From Paenibacillus paridis (GTDB taxonomy: Bacteria; Bacillota; Bacilli; Paenibacillales; Paenibacillaceae): DNA of 64,000 bases. The notes beneath the pieces are model-generated. The model was given only the letters and a program-made list of their open reading frames with translations. It was not told where the DNA came from and ran no database searches. A program made the position numbers and the translations under genes. The stretch covers positions 2,170,001 through 2,234,000 of the forward strand of contig NZ_VCIX01000092.1 in NCBI RefSeq assembly GCF_006345825.1. Direction: 5' to 3'. Below, in pieces: positions 28,401 to 35,491 of the stretch. Within the stretch, counting starts at the first letter, position 1, and the number at the start of each line of letters is the position of its first letter.

Positions 28401-28498
28401 TCGGAAATACCGGCAAGAAAAAACACGGTTCCCATGACCCAAACCTTCCGCCTGTCTTCGTATCTTAATTGAAATAATGATTGTATACCTGTCAGCAC
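25484..28498 (-). CDS. Nucleotide-transporter/MFS-like membrane protein with HEAT repeats and cNMP-binding domain
   Basis: GTG at 28498 has GGTGGA 7 nt upstream, giving 1004 residues; a GTG 12 nt earlier overlaps that RBS. Residues 15 to about 425 hold about twelve membrane helices in an ATP/ADP-translocase or MFS-like arrangement ('VWVMGTVFFLAGISEMINY'). About 430-840 are HEAT-like helical repeats ('AIAYRQLFATNSEVASSIEN', 'IWRTAVSVANAIGSDQEI'). The last 135 residues are a cyclic-nucleotide-binding domain ('EFLIKQGEASQAIIIIIEGH', 'KQTIGEAGLFDDLPSLVSAE'); the Arg of the classic cNMP cassette is not obvious. It is the first gene upstream of the partner-switching set, so it may be the membrane sensor feeding it. 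This is inference. Confidence 0.8.
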   Translation of the reverse strand: MLTGIQSLFQLRYEDRRKVWVMGTVFFLAGISEMINYTSFMAIFNSRIGTQYLPMMYLIEAILLPLEGWLLSFFSQRIAKPKFMLGLYSFFISIGLLNGIVLLVFRYAGIQWIGFYILLFLASNFVVRQQTLLMWSTAFDLCPTQQAKRVMPIFVLAAIVGGIIAGVISSTLAPLLGPELLYMLAAVLLLLGLPNFWRSIKQYLLPLTFNKSGENEVKETVSSLYYLKQTLRSPFLLTVIGIMTLMPAVYFLIEYQYFTSAQEVFTTESELTSFYGLMVIVLFCAALLLQLFATRLMDWLGASNTIFAITIIFLGCFLFVSFLVSSEMALVAVSIGYSLIYLLLYYFAEPSYQFFFKMLPIQHRDGFRYTAQGIAASAGILLGSLVSMLHSEAGISLTWQAVIGTCLAVALVMLAWGARHLYIKELVRFLEVSTDAAKDFLSEFLESMKHERVRRTLMEQLKQSDETVQRFTLELLSSQPDPVFSKSLWEYVMLHKDERRALGIAAIHPDGWRELASETMEELLQDHDENVRAIAYRQLFATNSEVASSIENRVEAARTDESMLVKAEAWRSMEESSVLLDDLRRMLGEGMESAVLASQIIGERKLHSLYFDVMMCLLSQTTIVKLNAVSAMGKMGGSEVVSSLMELLVGADKELRLAIEEALIEGGADGMPELVRFISSPNDEIWRTAVSVANAIGSDQEIREIVVPSCIQRLQALSASHAVTARIEAMNKPEWTGLAKARVEEMTGYILDTIWTIMIRFGDERSIPQLRRAVEDPDEEIRDHGLEILSEGLGNSKLDSTLLAFYRERAYTEGKSSRKQSTESFEGEVTDPWLQALAVKSGAAEGGVLLMNNWEYLSALDKIVFLKQVSLFQEISIEELGRVASIAHEKTYHDGEFLIKQGEASQAIIIIIEGHVEVSGKNEDGTEGTIGVLGSKQTIGEAGLFDDLPSLVSAEVLFDQARVLEIEGAEAARLVRLYPDIGIGLLRSISQRLRALEHMLLKLG

Positions 28499-28521
28499 TC
28501 GCAGTTCCACCTTGTAGTCAA

Positions 28522-29850
28522 TTATTGAGAGGAGCGTAATTGATGTGCGATCATATCTTTAGTTGGTGTAGGCTTTTGGGCCGTTAAGCCCAGTTTCTCC
28601 ATTAATTGAATGAATGCTCTCTCTTTTTTTGTAACTCCCCGTTCAAAAATAAGTGAAACAATAATCGTTAGTAAGTAGACGTAGCATTGCCTTGTGGAGT
28701 AATAGCCATTATCTTTAAGCTGCCGCTTACGAGCTTCCTCACGAGCCTTAGGTGGAAGCGTCAAATCAACTTTCAAAAAGCGGTCCACAATAAGCTCGGG
28801 CGTTCCAACCGCTGTCACCGATTTCTCTTTGGGCTTCCCGCTAGGCATAGCCTTGATTCCGAACAATAGCCAATTTAACTGTTCGTGATCATCCAGCATT
28901 TTCTTCAGATCATTTTCGTCATTCACTTGCTTCTCCTCGCCTCGGCCCAGCAGCTCCAACCCAGAAGCGAAGAAATCTCCCTCTTCCTCAAGCTCCAACT
29001 CTTCTTCCTGCTCTAATTCATTCTTTTCATGATCCAGGTAATGCTCTACAGACAGCTCATCGGCAGTGTCCAGGTTGACCTTCTCAGCTTCATTCAGCGC
29101 AGAAAGCATTTTTCCCCAATCCACCCACTTTTTCAAAAGTATCGTTATCGACATCGTTTTCGTAAAATCAGCAAACAGAAGCTTACGGCGATTCACCATT
29201 TTATGAATGGCAATCTTCTTCTGGGGAATAGACAGCATCTCGAATCTTCGCATCAACAATGCCTTGCCTTGCTTATTCGCTTTATAATTAAGCCATAACA
29301 CAATATCTTTATACGGTGTGAGCAGTCCTGTTACATCAACGCTTCCCACAGTTGCCTGTGCACCTGACTCATTCGCTGTCCCCTCTAATTCGGGCTCATC
29401 AGGCTCTAGTCTTACTCCTTCAACATTAGTTGCAGCAGCAAGCAGACCTTCCCAATTCATTGGAGCATTCATTAAAGACTCTAATCGATCTATAGAGCCT
29501 GCCATCTCTAACAATACGGCTTGCCTCTGTGCTGGAGATAGCTTTTCAAACTGTCTCCACAATACTTGCTGATGATCTTGATAAGCCTCTCCCTCCAGCC
29601 ATTTGATTAGCCTCTCATAAGGTGCTTTCACACCCTTGGATGCTTCGGTTGAAGATTGTTTGCCATGAAGGGCATGTATCATTTTCCCAGTTGCTTGATT
29701 GCCATAGCTCTGCTGCAAAGACATCGCCCTCGTCCTTGTCCCTTGCTGCTCATCACTTAGATGTTGTTCTTTTATTGACGACTGCTGCCTCAATGCTTCT
29801 CGAGATTGATTTGCTTGTGCTGGACTTTTCATCTTGCGTCCCAGTGCCAT
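28522..29850 (-). CDS. Candidate eCIS cargo/effector with N-terminal 'LQQSYGNQA' motif
   Basis: ATG 29850 has AGGTGA upstream (442 residues). Near residue 45 the motif 'LQQSYGNQATGKMI' matches the LQ-x-x-x-GNQA-V-x-x pattern that, from family knowledge, precedes eCIS-core/DUF4157 domains and eCIS cargo proteins. No HExxH metalloprotease core follows. Two similar ~75-residue helical blocks are visible: 'PYERLIKWLEGEAYQDHQQV' and 'PYKDIVLWLNYKANKQGKAL', each followed by a 'R-x-F-E-x-L-S-x-x-Q' stretch. A very acidic stretch (about 275-295) and a helical C-terminus with one hydrophobic segment ('CYVYLLTIIVSLIF') complete it. It is the first gene of the eCIS array. Toxin activity is not identifiable. 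Confidence 0.7.
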   Translation of the reverse strand: MALGRKMKSPAQANQSREALRQQSSIKEQHLSDEQQGTRTRAMSLQQSYGNQATGKMIHALHGKQSSTEASKGVKAPYERLIKWLEGEAYQDHQQVLWRQFEKLSPAQRQAVLLEMAGSIDRLESLMNAPMNWEGLLAAATNVEGVRLEPDEPELEGTANESGAQATVGSVDVTGLLTPYKDIVLWLNYKANKQGKALLMRRFEMLSIPQKKIAIHKMVNRRKLLFADFTKTMSITILLKKWVDWGKMLSALNEAEKVNLDTADELSVEHYLDHEKNELEQEEELELEEEGDFFASGLELLGRGEEKQVNDENDLKKMLDDHEQLNWLLFGIKAMPSGKPKEKSVTAVGTPELIVDRFLKVDLTLPPKAREEARKRQLKDNGYYSTRQCYVYLLTIIVSLIFERGVTKKERAFIQLMEKLGLTAQKPTPTKDMIAHQLRSSQ

Positions 29851-30011
29851 AACATTCACCTATAAGTCAGTCTATCGACTAACATCCTCAGACAAAAGTA
29901 AAAACGAATAACCTGATAAAACATTCCTAAGACAGTAATTCTACCAAAATCGACCTTTTCCTTCTTATCTAGTCACAAAAGCCTATAATCCAACGATTTG
30001 CAACAAAAAAC

Positions 30012-30039
30012 TTACAACTATTTCCGCCTCATGTATAAT
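30012..30039 (+). promoter_or_regulatory. Sigma-A-type promoter for the plus-strand cargo gene
   Basis: TTACAA (30012-30017), 16-nt spacer, TATAAT (30034-30039). It lies 57 bp upstream of ATG 30097 in the 246-bp divergent region that also must hold the promoter of the eCIS array. I could not identify a convincing minus-strand promoter there. Confidence 0.7.
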
Positions 30040-30096
30040 AGAAAAGACTATTATTGTGACTAATGATGCATATCATTCCTGCCGGGAGGATCAGTT

Positions 30097-32259
30097 ATGT
30101 TTTTTTCCAAATCCAAATCGAGTAATGAACAAGGAAAAGATAATGCGGCAGCACCAAAGGCCACTCAACAACAGGTGCCTGCGACTGCTGTATCAACGAA
30201 TACAAGCACATCAGCTAGCCTGCAGCAATCCATCGGCAACCAAGCGGTAGCCCAGCGTGCGCAGCAAACTGCTCCTACTGATAGAACAAATACATCAACC
30301 CCTGAAGAGCAAGAAACGGCTTACGTTGACCAACAACAGATCGATAGCCTTTATTCCGAAAAACTATTTGAGCCTATTAAGCTAGCAGTACTTTTAAAAT
30401 TCGGCGTAGGCCGTGGGGAATGGAGACGCTCCGATGAGCTCAATGCGTTTCGGCAAAAACTCAAGGATGCTGCTAGAGCCCAGGCCAATGATGATATTAC
30501 CAATGAAATCTCAAACCATCAGGAGATGCAAAGCAAGAGCAAGATCAGCCAGGCCTATACTGGCATGATTGCAAATAAGGAAGCTCATTCTTTGGCAAAG
30601 GGTTCCGTAAATTCGATTATGGAAAAAGAAGCATTGAAAATTGTACAATCAACGCTTCCTGCCGACCCAACGAAGCAAAAATTAAAACTAGCCGCTCACA
30701 GTGCTGCAAAGCAGCTCTCCAGTGCCAAACAAGTGAAAACGGACAAAATACGAAAAGCCGCACTAACCGGCGCTCAAACGAAAGCGCTTGAAATTTTAAA
30801 ACAAACTGAAAGCATGGCCGTCAATGAAGCACGCACCATCGTAAAGGGCGGTAGTCTGCTTGGAAAACCCGCCCCTACCAAGGATCTCAGTACAGATGTG
30901 AGAACACAAGTTACAGATGACAAAATAGCAGATAAAGCAATCAAGCTGGCAATAGAAAGCGATTCACTGAACAGCGGCCTCGTGAAAATTGGCAGCTTCG
31001 TTGATCTGGCAGTACCCAACGACGGAGATTCAGGAGCTTTTGAATTTGAGTTAAAAATCCCGCTTGGCCAATCGGGCGGTTACGCCATTATTAGCTTTGG
31101 AGCTGAAGCTGAGCGTGACGATGGCAATTTGACTGTTAGCGCACAGATTGGCTTTGGCGTCGGTGTTAAAACACTTGGCTTGGATGCTAATTTTCAGTTA
31201 GGCCTTTATCTTGAGGCGCAAGCCGGCAATTCAACCTCTGTCATGAATCTAATTTCCTACGGCATGTATCGTCAAATGAATAGTGTTGTACCTAGTGCAG
31301 CTGAAAGCATTTGGGGCCAAGGAGGCAAATCAGGTAAAACTGAATTAGAAGAAGCAGAGCTATGGGCATCCGCCATAGAAGCTCAGGATATGGAAGGCGA
31401 GAATTTTGTTGATGTCGGAACATACAAGAAACTTTCTGCAGAATTTGAAGCAGGTATCGTTGGGGTGTCCCTCAGTGCCGGCAAGAAGAATTTGACCCAC
31501 TTTGATAAGGAAACCATCATTGAAAAAACCTTGGACAGTTTTGGAGACAATACGAAGATCGATCAATTAAAAGAAAAGGCACAAAGTTTGGCTAAACTTG
31601 AACAGAGGAAGGTTTATGAGGCAAGCGGTGAGGTCGAGCTCGATTTGGGCTTTGGAAGCCTTAGCCTTTCGGCCGAAGGCTCTCATACCCGTTTTGGCGG
31701 AAAACCACTAGACCTTGAGATATCGATAGGTGCATCTATTCCATTCCAATACGGTGAAGAATCAGCTAAATGGGTATCCTATATGAGTAAAATAGGAACA
31801 CCCGCTCTTGGTTTGCTAACGAACATAAGCAATGCGCTTACCCGAGACAAAAATAATAATACACCTGCTGCAACGGAAGCTCACAACACAGATGTTCGGG
31901 ATACGGGGACTAAAATAGATGTGGGCAGCGATGCTATGGTCCTCCTTCCACAATTTGATGGAATCGGTAATTCACTAGCTAAGCAAATTCAAGAAGTCGA
32001 TGTTGATACGGGAGAAATAGAGAACAAGATTGTAAGCTCCTCCACTACAGAACTCACATTGAATTTTGAAAAAGAATGGGATAGCGCTGGAGTAGCAGGC
32101 GACTGGAAACTAGCCGTGGAGCTTGGTCAAACCAAAAGCTTCGAGGTGGATGCTGGAGTCGTTAAATTTTCGGTAGAGAAGACAAAAAGACTCGCTGAAT
32201 TCGGAAGAGAAAAGAAAGATGGCGTAAAGCAATTCACTGGCGGGATTCTAGGCCGTTAG
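30097..32259 (+). CDS. Second candidate eCIS cargo protein, 'LQQSIGNQA' motif and amphipathic beta-strands
   Basis: This 720-residue protein has RBS GGGAGGA 6 nt before ATG. A low-complexity Gln/Thr/Ser N-terminus contains 'LQQSIGNQAVAQRAQQ' (about 42-57), the same signature as the 442-residue neighbour. A helical, Ala/Lys-rich region follows (about 100-280). From about 310 the protein is rich in alternating strands ('YAIISFGAEAERDD', 'LTVSAQIGFGVGVKTLG', 'GSLSLSAEGSHTRFGGKP', 'WKLAVELGQTKSFEVD'). No signal peptide is seen. The pattern suggests a membrane-inserting beta-structure or a surface-active domain. It is transcribed away from the eCIS array with one small follower gene. The function is unknown. 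Confidence 0.7.
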   Translation: MFFSKSKSSNEQGKDNAAAPKATQQQVPATAVSTNTSTSASLQQSIGNQAVAQRAQQTAPTDRTNTSTPEEQETAYVDQQQIDSLYSEKLFEPIKLAVLLKFGVGRGEWRRSDELNAFRQKLKDAARAQANDDITNEISNHQEMQSKSKISQAYTGMIANKEAHSLAKGSVNSIMEKEALKIVQSTLPADPTKQKLKLAAHSAAKQLSSAKQVKTDKIRKAALTGAQTKALEILKQTESMAVNEARTIVKGGSLLGKPAPTKDLSTDVRTQVTDDKIADKAIKLAIESDSLNSGLVKIGSFVDLAVPNDGDSGAFEFELKIPLGQSGGYAIISFGAEAERDDGNLTVSAQIGFGVGVKTLGLDANFQLGLYLEAQAGNSTSVMNLISYGMYRQMNSVVPSAAESIWGQGGKSGKTELEEAELWASAIEAQDMEGENFVDVGTYKKLSAEFEAGIVGVSLSAGKKNLTHFDKETIIEKTLDSFGDNTKIDQLKEKAQSLAKLEQRKVYEASGEVELDLGFGSLSLSAEGSHTRFGGKPLDLEISIGASIPFQYGEESAKWVSYMSKIGTPALGLLTNISNALTRDKNNNTPAATEAHNTDVRDTGTKIDVGSDAMVLLPQFDGIGNSLAKQIQEVDVDTGEIENKIVSSSTTELTLNFEKEWDSAGVAGDWKLAVELGQTKSFEVDAGVVKFSVEKTKRLAEFGREKKDGVKQFTGGILGR

Positions 32260-32290
32260 TATCAGGAGATGAAAGGAGCTAATTGAAACC

Positions 32291-33238
32291 ATGAGTATAA
32301 CTAAAATAGATGATCATTCAAGTATCAAAACGAATATTCCTATCCCCTTCTCTTCCTGGAATGGGGAAACGGTGACCGTTGCCATTACACGTCTGAAATA
32401 CCAGCATGAACAAGAAGCAAGCTGCATCATTACCTTCACAGTCCCTGCTGAATTGATGAAACAACTGGTTGAACAGCAATGGTTTAATCTGCTGCCTCAT
32501 ACCATAACTGCACAAGTTCGATTTAATGAAATAGATATCATCGAGGTTCGCGCCATACTTTCTCCAGCGATCACCCTTCAAATTGCGGCTAGAAACGGTG
32601 ACGTGGAAACGATACTTGCTGGGCTGCTGCCCGATGCGATATCCGGAACGCAAATGGCTGACCTTGCCAAGTCAGAATATTGGTATGTGCTTGATGCCAA
32701 ACAATCTGTCAGCCTACCTCCTGTGTTCGGGCAATCCGGCATGCTTCGCCAAGGCTTTCAAACCACATGGAGCGAAAGCCTAATAAACCATGTACAGCAG
32801 TTAGATCAGGTGAAATCAACTGCCGAACTTGACTTAGCCACACAAATCGAAGCTTGCTTGCAAGCAAACAGCCTAAAATATGAATATTTTAGTGACAGCA
32901 TTATTCGTCTTCGATATAGCAGCCCAGCCGGCGGAACATGGATTGGCTTAATTCGAATCGAGCCCGAGGAAGACCTTATCGTGCTCTACTCCGTCTTTCC
33001 CGAACAAATTCCCGCTCCATTGCGACAAGGCATCTCCCTTCAACTCATGGGTGAGAATTACGATTTGTTGAATGGAGCCTTCGAATTGGATCAAGAGGAT
33101 GGCGAACTTCGCTTTCGTTCTTCCTTGATCTGCTCAGAGGGCTGGAATGAATCCAGCTTTACGATGCTTCTAAACGACCAAATACAAAAGATGGAGCACT
33201 ACCTGCCTGTCGTTCATCAAATCATTCATGAAAGCTAA
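32291..33238 (+). CDS. Unknown protein co-transcribed with the 720-residue candidate cargo
   Basis: This 315-residue protein, probably cytoplasmic, starts 31 bp after the 720-residue gene. It has two halves that both look like mixed alpha/beta domains: 1-150 ('TFTVPAELMKQLVEQQWFNL') and 170-315 ('IRLRYSSPAGGTWIGLIRIE', 'VLYSVFPEQIPAPLRQGIS'). The second half resembles YbjN/type III secretion chaperone-like folds in its rhythm of strands and a final helix, but I do not recognise the family. From position it could be a chaperone or immunity partner of the upstream protein. The upstream spacer carries AAAGGAG about 10 nt before ATG. Confidence 0.7.
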   Translation: MSITKIDDHSSIKTNIPIPFSSWNGETVTVAITRLKYQHEQEASCIITFTVPAELMKQLVEQQWFNLLPHTITAQVRFNEIDIIEVRAILSPAITLQIAARNGDVETILAGLLPDAISGTQMADLAKSEYWYVLDAKQSVSLPPVFGQSGMLRQGFQTTWSESLINHVQQLDQVKSTAELDLATQIEACLQANSLKYEYFSDSIIRLRYSSPAGGTWIGLIRIEPEEDLIVLYSVFPEQIPAPLRQGISLQLMGENYDLLNGAFELDQEDGELRFRSSLICSEGWNESSFTMLLNDQIQKMEHYLPVVHQIIHES

Positions 33239-33277
33239 CTAAATAGCCGTTATGCATAGCAAGCCCTTTCCTCATAA

Positions 33278-33346
33278 AAATGCACCCCTACGGTACCATC
33301 GGTTTCCCATATGGGATTTCCGATGTCTATGGTTAGGGGTGCATTT
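33278..33346. terminator. Long nested palindrome between convergent genes, probable bidirectional terminator
   Basis: The outer arms are a perfect 13-bp pair (AAATGCACCCCTA, 33278-33290; TAGGGGTGCATTT, 33334-33346). The inner arms are CATCGG/CCGATG, and the apex is the 12-bp palindrome TCCCATATGGGA. On the minus strand the outer arm runs into TTTTTATG. It separates the plus-strand cargo pair from the minus-strand ATP-grasp gene. Confidence 0.7.
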
Positions 33347-33387
33347 CACATTAGGCCATTGAGCCTTTCATTTAAGCAGCTATTCTC

Positions 33388-34638
33388 TTAATTCGGTGAG
33401 TACATCGTGTCCTTATCAAAATAATACCGTTTGAAATTATTGATATGGCTGAAATAATACCGTGAGACTCTAATCACGCGTTTGATGTTCAAGTCCTTTT
33501 TATACCAAATGGATTTGAGCACTTTTTTCTGTTTGTACAATTTATTAATCTCATCGGATAATCCCTGTTCCGTTACATATTTGCTTAATACGACTTTAGG
33601 CACATTTGTCCAAAGAGCGGTTTTATCACTGTAAACGCAATCTTCGTCTTTGCCATAGACAACAGTATCAATCAAAGCAGCAATCATGTTAAGTCCTGCT
33701 GCCCTAACAAAAAAACTGCTTCTGCCAAGCCGCGGATTGATTTCGAACATCATGTACTTGCCGGTTCTACAGTCATATTTCATATCGATATTGGAAAAAC
33801 CGACATAACCGATTTCTTCGAGAAAGGCTTTTACCTTCTGATAAATATCCATATCAAAGCGACTAATAATCGCAGCGTAATTGCCAAGTGTTTTTGGCGC
33901 ATATTCCTCAAGCACCGGCTGGCCGAGACATGTCATTTTCACTTTCCCGTTGTCGTCGGAGTAACTATTAATGACTCGCATCGAGCTGTCGCCACCAGGA
34001 ATAAACTCTTGTATAATTAACTTTCCTTTATATTCGGAAGCATTCATGCTTTTGACCATCGTTAAATACTCATCCTTCGAGTTGAAGAAAAATACCTTCT
34101 TTTTGCCTTCAAAGTGACAATGCAAGTATTCGTAGGCATTGCTGTTTTCGGGCTTTACGACGATGGGATACTGAAAATCCATTTGCTCCAACGCTATTTC
34201 GCGCTCATGCGGCTCGGAAACAATCGTTTTGGGATAATCCAGTCCATGTTTTTCGCATAGCTTATAAAATTTATCTTTTGTATCAAATGTATCAAGCAAA
34301 GTCTCGGAAATAAAATGATTTGCGATCAGCCCATTGAATTTGCTATAATGCCGCGACAACATGCCCGCATAATAGTCCGAGCAAGGAATGACGACAAGTT
34401 TTCTGTTCGGAGCGCTGTGTTTTTCCAATATGGAAAGCAGAGCGCCAGGAAATATATCCTCGTGGTCAAATTGATTGATTTGAATAAGATCAAACAATTT
34501 GCTGTTCATGGTTGGGATTAACAGCCGGCTGCATAGCAGCAGCGGCTTGATCTGGTATTTTTCATTAATAAGTCTTACATTTCCATATGCATTTTCATCG
34601 CTACCAAGTATAATCGGTAAAAAATCGTAACTTTTCAT
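33388..34638 (-). CDS. ATP-grasp family carboxylate-amine ligase
   Basis: The start is placed at ATG 34638, preceded by GAGGAGATCAC; an upstream extension of 41 codons lacks a coding look. The product has 416 residues. The ATP-grasp fold shows as 'FYKLCEKHGLDYPKTIV' and 'YPIVVKPENSNAYEYL' (ATP-binding Lys), 'LIIQEFIPGGDSSMRVI', and the metal site 'MFEINPRLGRSSFFVRAAGL' with Glu/Asn. The arrangement resembles carboxylate-amine ligases such as D-aspartate ligase or peptide-tailoring enzymes. The substrate cannot be told. It stands alone, followed by the 33-kb palindrome. Confidence 0.85.
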   Translation of the reverse strand: MKSYDFLPIILGSDENAYGNVRLINEKYQIKPLLLCSRLLIPTMNSKLFDLIQINQFDHEDIFPGALLSILEKHSAPNRKLVVIPCSDYYAGMLSRHYSKFNGLIANHFISETLLDTFDTKDKFYKLCEKHGLDYPKTIVSEPHEREIALEQMDFQYPIVVKPENSNAYEYLHCHFEGKKKVFFFNSKDEYLTMVKSMNASEYKGKLIIQEFIPGGDSSMRVINSYSDDNGKVKMTCLGQPVLEEYAPKTLGNYAAIISRFDMDIYQKVKAFLEEIGYVGFSNIDMKYDCRTGKYMMFEINPRLGRSSFFVRAAGLNMIAALIDTVVYGKDEDCVYSDKTALWTNVPKVVLSKYVTEQGLSDEINKLYKQKKVLKSIWYKKDLNIKRVIRVSRYYFSHINNFKRYYFDKDTMYSPN

Positions 34639-34781
34639 GTGATCTCCTCGTTTAACCAGTTCTATATTCATTCTTCTTATTATATCAAAAAATACAGATG
34701 ATCGTATGGAAAGGCTCCCTTCTTTTTTATTTTTCGACATTATTGTGTGACAAGGCACCAACGAAGCGCTAAATTAGCCAT

Positions 34782-34804
34782 AAAAAAACCACCTGGAAAG
34801 GTGG
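34782..34804 (-). terminator. Terminator of the DUF2306 gene
   Basis: On the minus strand, a CCACCT stem with loop TTCC and AGGTGG is followed by TTTTTTTA. It begins 2 bp after the stop codon at 34806. Confidence 0.88.
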
Positions 34805-34805
34805 C

Positions 34806-35441
34806 TCAAGACTTGTGGATGGTTCGAATCACGACTTCAGGGATAAGCAACAGCAACGCAAGAGCAGCATAGATGCCAATGGTATAGCTGTCAGCGTAAC
34901 CCAAACCAAATATCCGTTCACTAATAAAAGTGATCATATGAATCAGCATGTTTGTAAAACAAAAAGCATAGCTTCGAATCATCCAATTCCAATGGCTAAT
35001 CATACGTTTCTTTCTGATTTGAACGAGCGCCATCATGGTAATCATCGGCCATATTATATTTAGTAAATTGAACCCCATACTGCTGACTTTCCCTCCCGTG
35101 GCGTAAGGTGCCATATATCCGGAAGTCAGTACGACAAGGAGGACTGATACGACATAAACGTAGCCGTTGATCCGATGGAGCTTACGGCTATTTTGAACGT
35201 TTATAGTGGAAAAGTTAAGCAGACCCGACGCCATCGCAAGGCATGCAAAACCGACATGGACATACATTACGTTTAACCAGACCGGAAGATTGAGTTCGCG
35301 TTTGAGTCCAGTTTTATAGCTAAGAAAACCCTCTGCTTCGGGATCAATCATAAAATTTTTCGCCAAAGCGTAAAATATAATCAAAATGCTGACAACAGAT
35401 AAAATATTGAATAATACTTTCTGATGGTTTAAACGATCCAA
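34806..35441 (-). CDS. DUF2306 family membrane protein
   Basis: TTG at 35441 has GGAGGG 6 nt upstream and is preferred over the ATG at 35459, whose own upstream region is weak. It yields 211 residues. Seven or so hydrophobic helices include 'ILSVVSILIIFYALAKNF', 'YVHVGFACLAMASGLLNF', 'LHRINGYVYVVSVLLVV' and 'LLLLIPEVVIRTIHKS'. The central 'R-K-L-H-R-I-x-G-Y-x-Y' and 'H-W-N-W-M-I-R-S' blocks are characteristic of DUF2306. Role unknown; possibly a haem- or quinone-linked membrane protein, since the family carries conserved histidines. Confidence 0.85.
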   Translation of the reverse strand: MDRLNHQKVLFNILSVVSILIIFYALAKNFMIDPEAEGFLSYKTGLKRELNLPVWLNVMYVHVGFACLAMASGLLNFSTINVQNSRKLHRINGYVYVVSVLLVVLTSGYMAPYATGGKVSSMGFNLLNIIWPMITMMALVQIRKKRMISHWNWMIRSYAFCFTNMLIHMITFISERIFGLGYADSYTIGIYAALALLLLIPEVVIRTIHKS

Positions 35442-35491
35442 CTTCGTCCCTCCACGCATCCTTACTTAAGCCTCAACTAAGCCATTCGAAA

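Noticed and set aside
1..33300. Prophage or R-type tailocin interpretation of the tail gene array
   Set aside because: There is no capsid, portal, terminase, integrase, holin or lysin gene. The AAA+ ATPase, DUF4255 cap, LysM adaptor, TIGR02242/TIGR02243-type baseplate and LQxxxGNQA cargo proteins are the eCIS set.
1..33300. Type VI secretion system
   Set aside because: No TssJLM membrane complex, ClpV or VipA/B-type split sheath is present, and the host looks Gram-positive.
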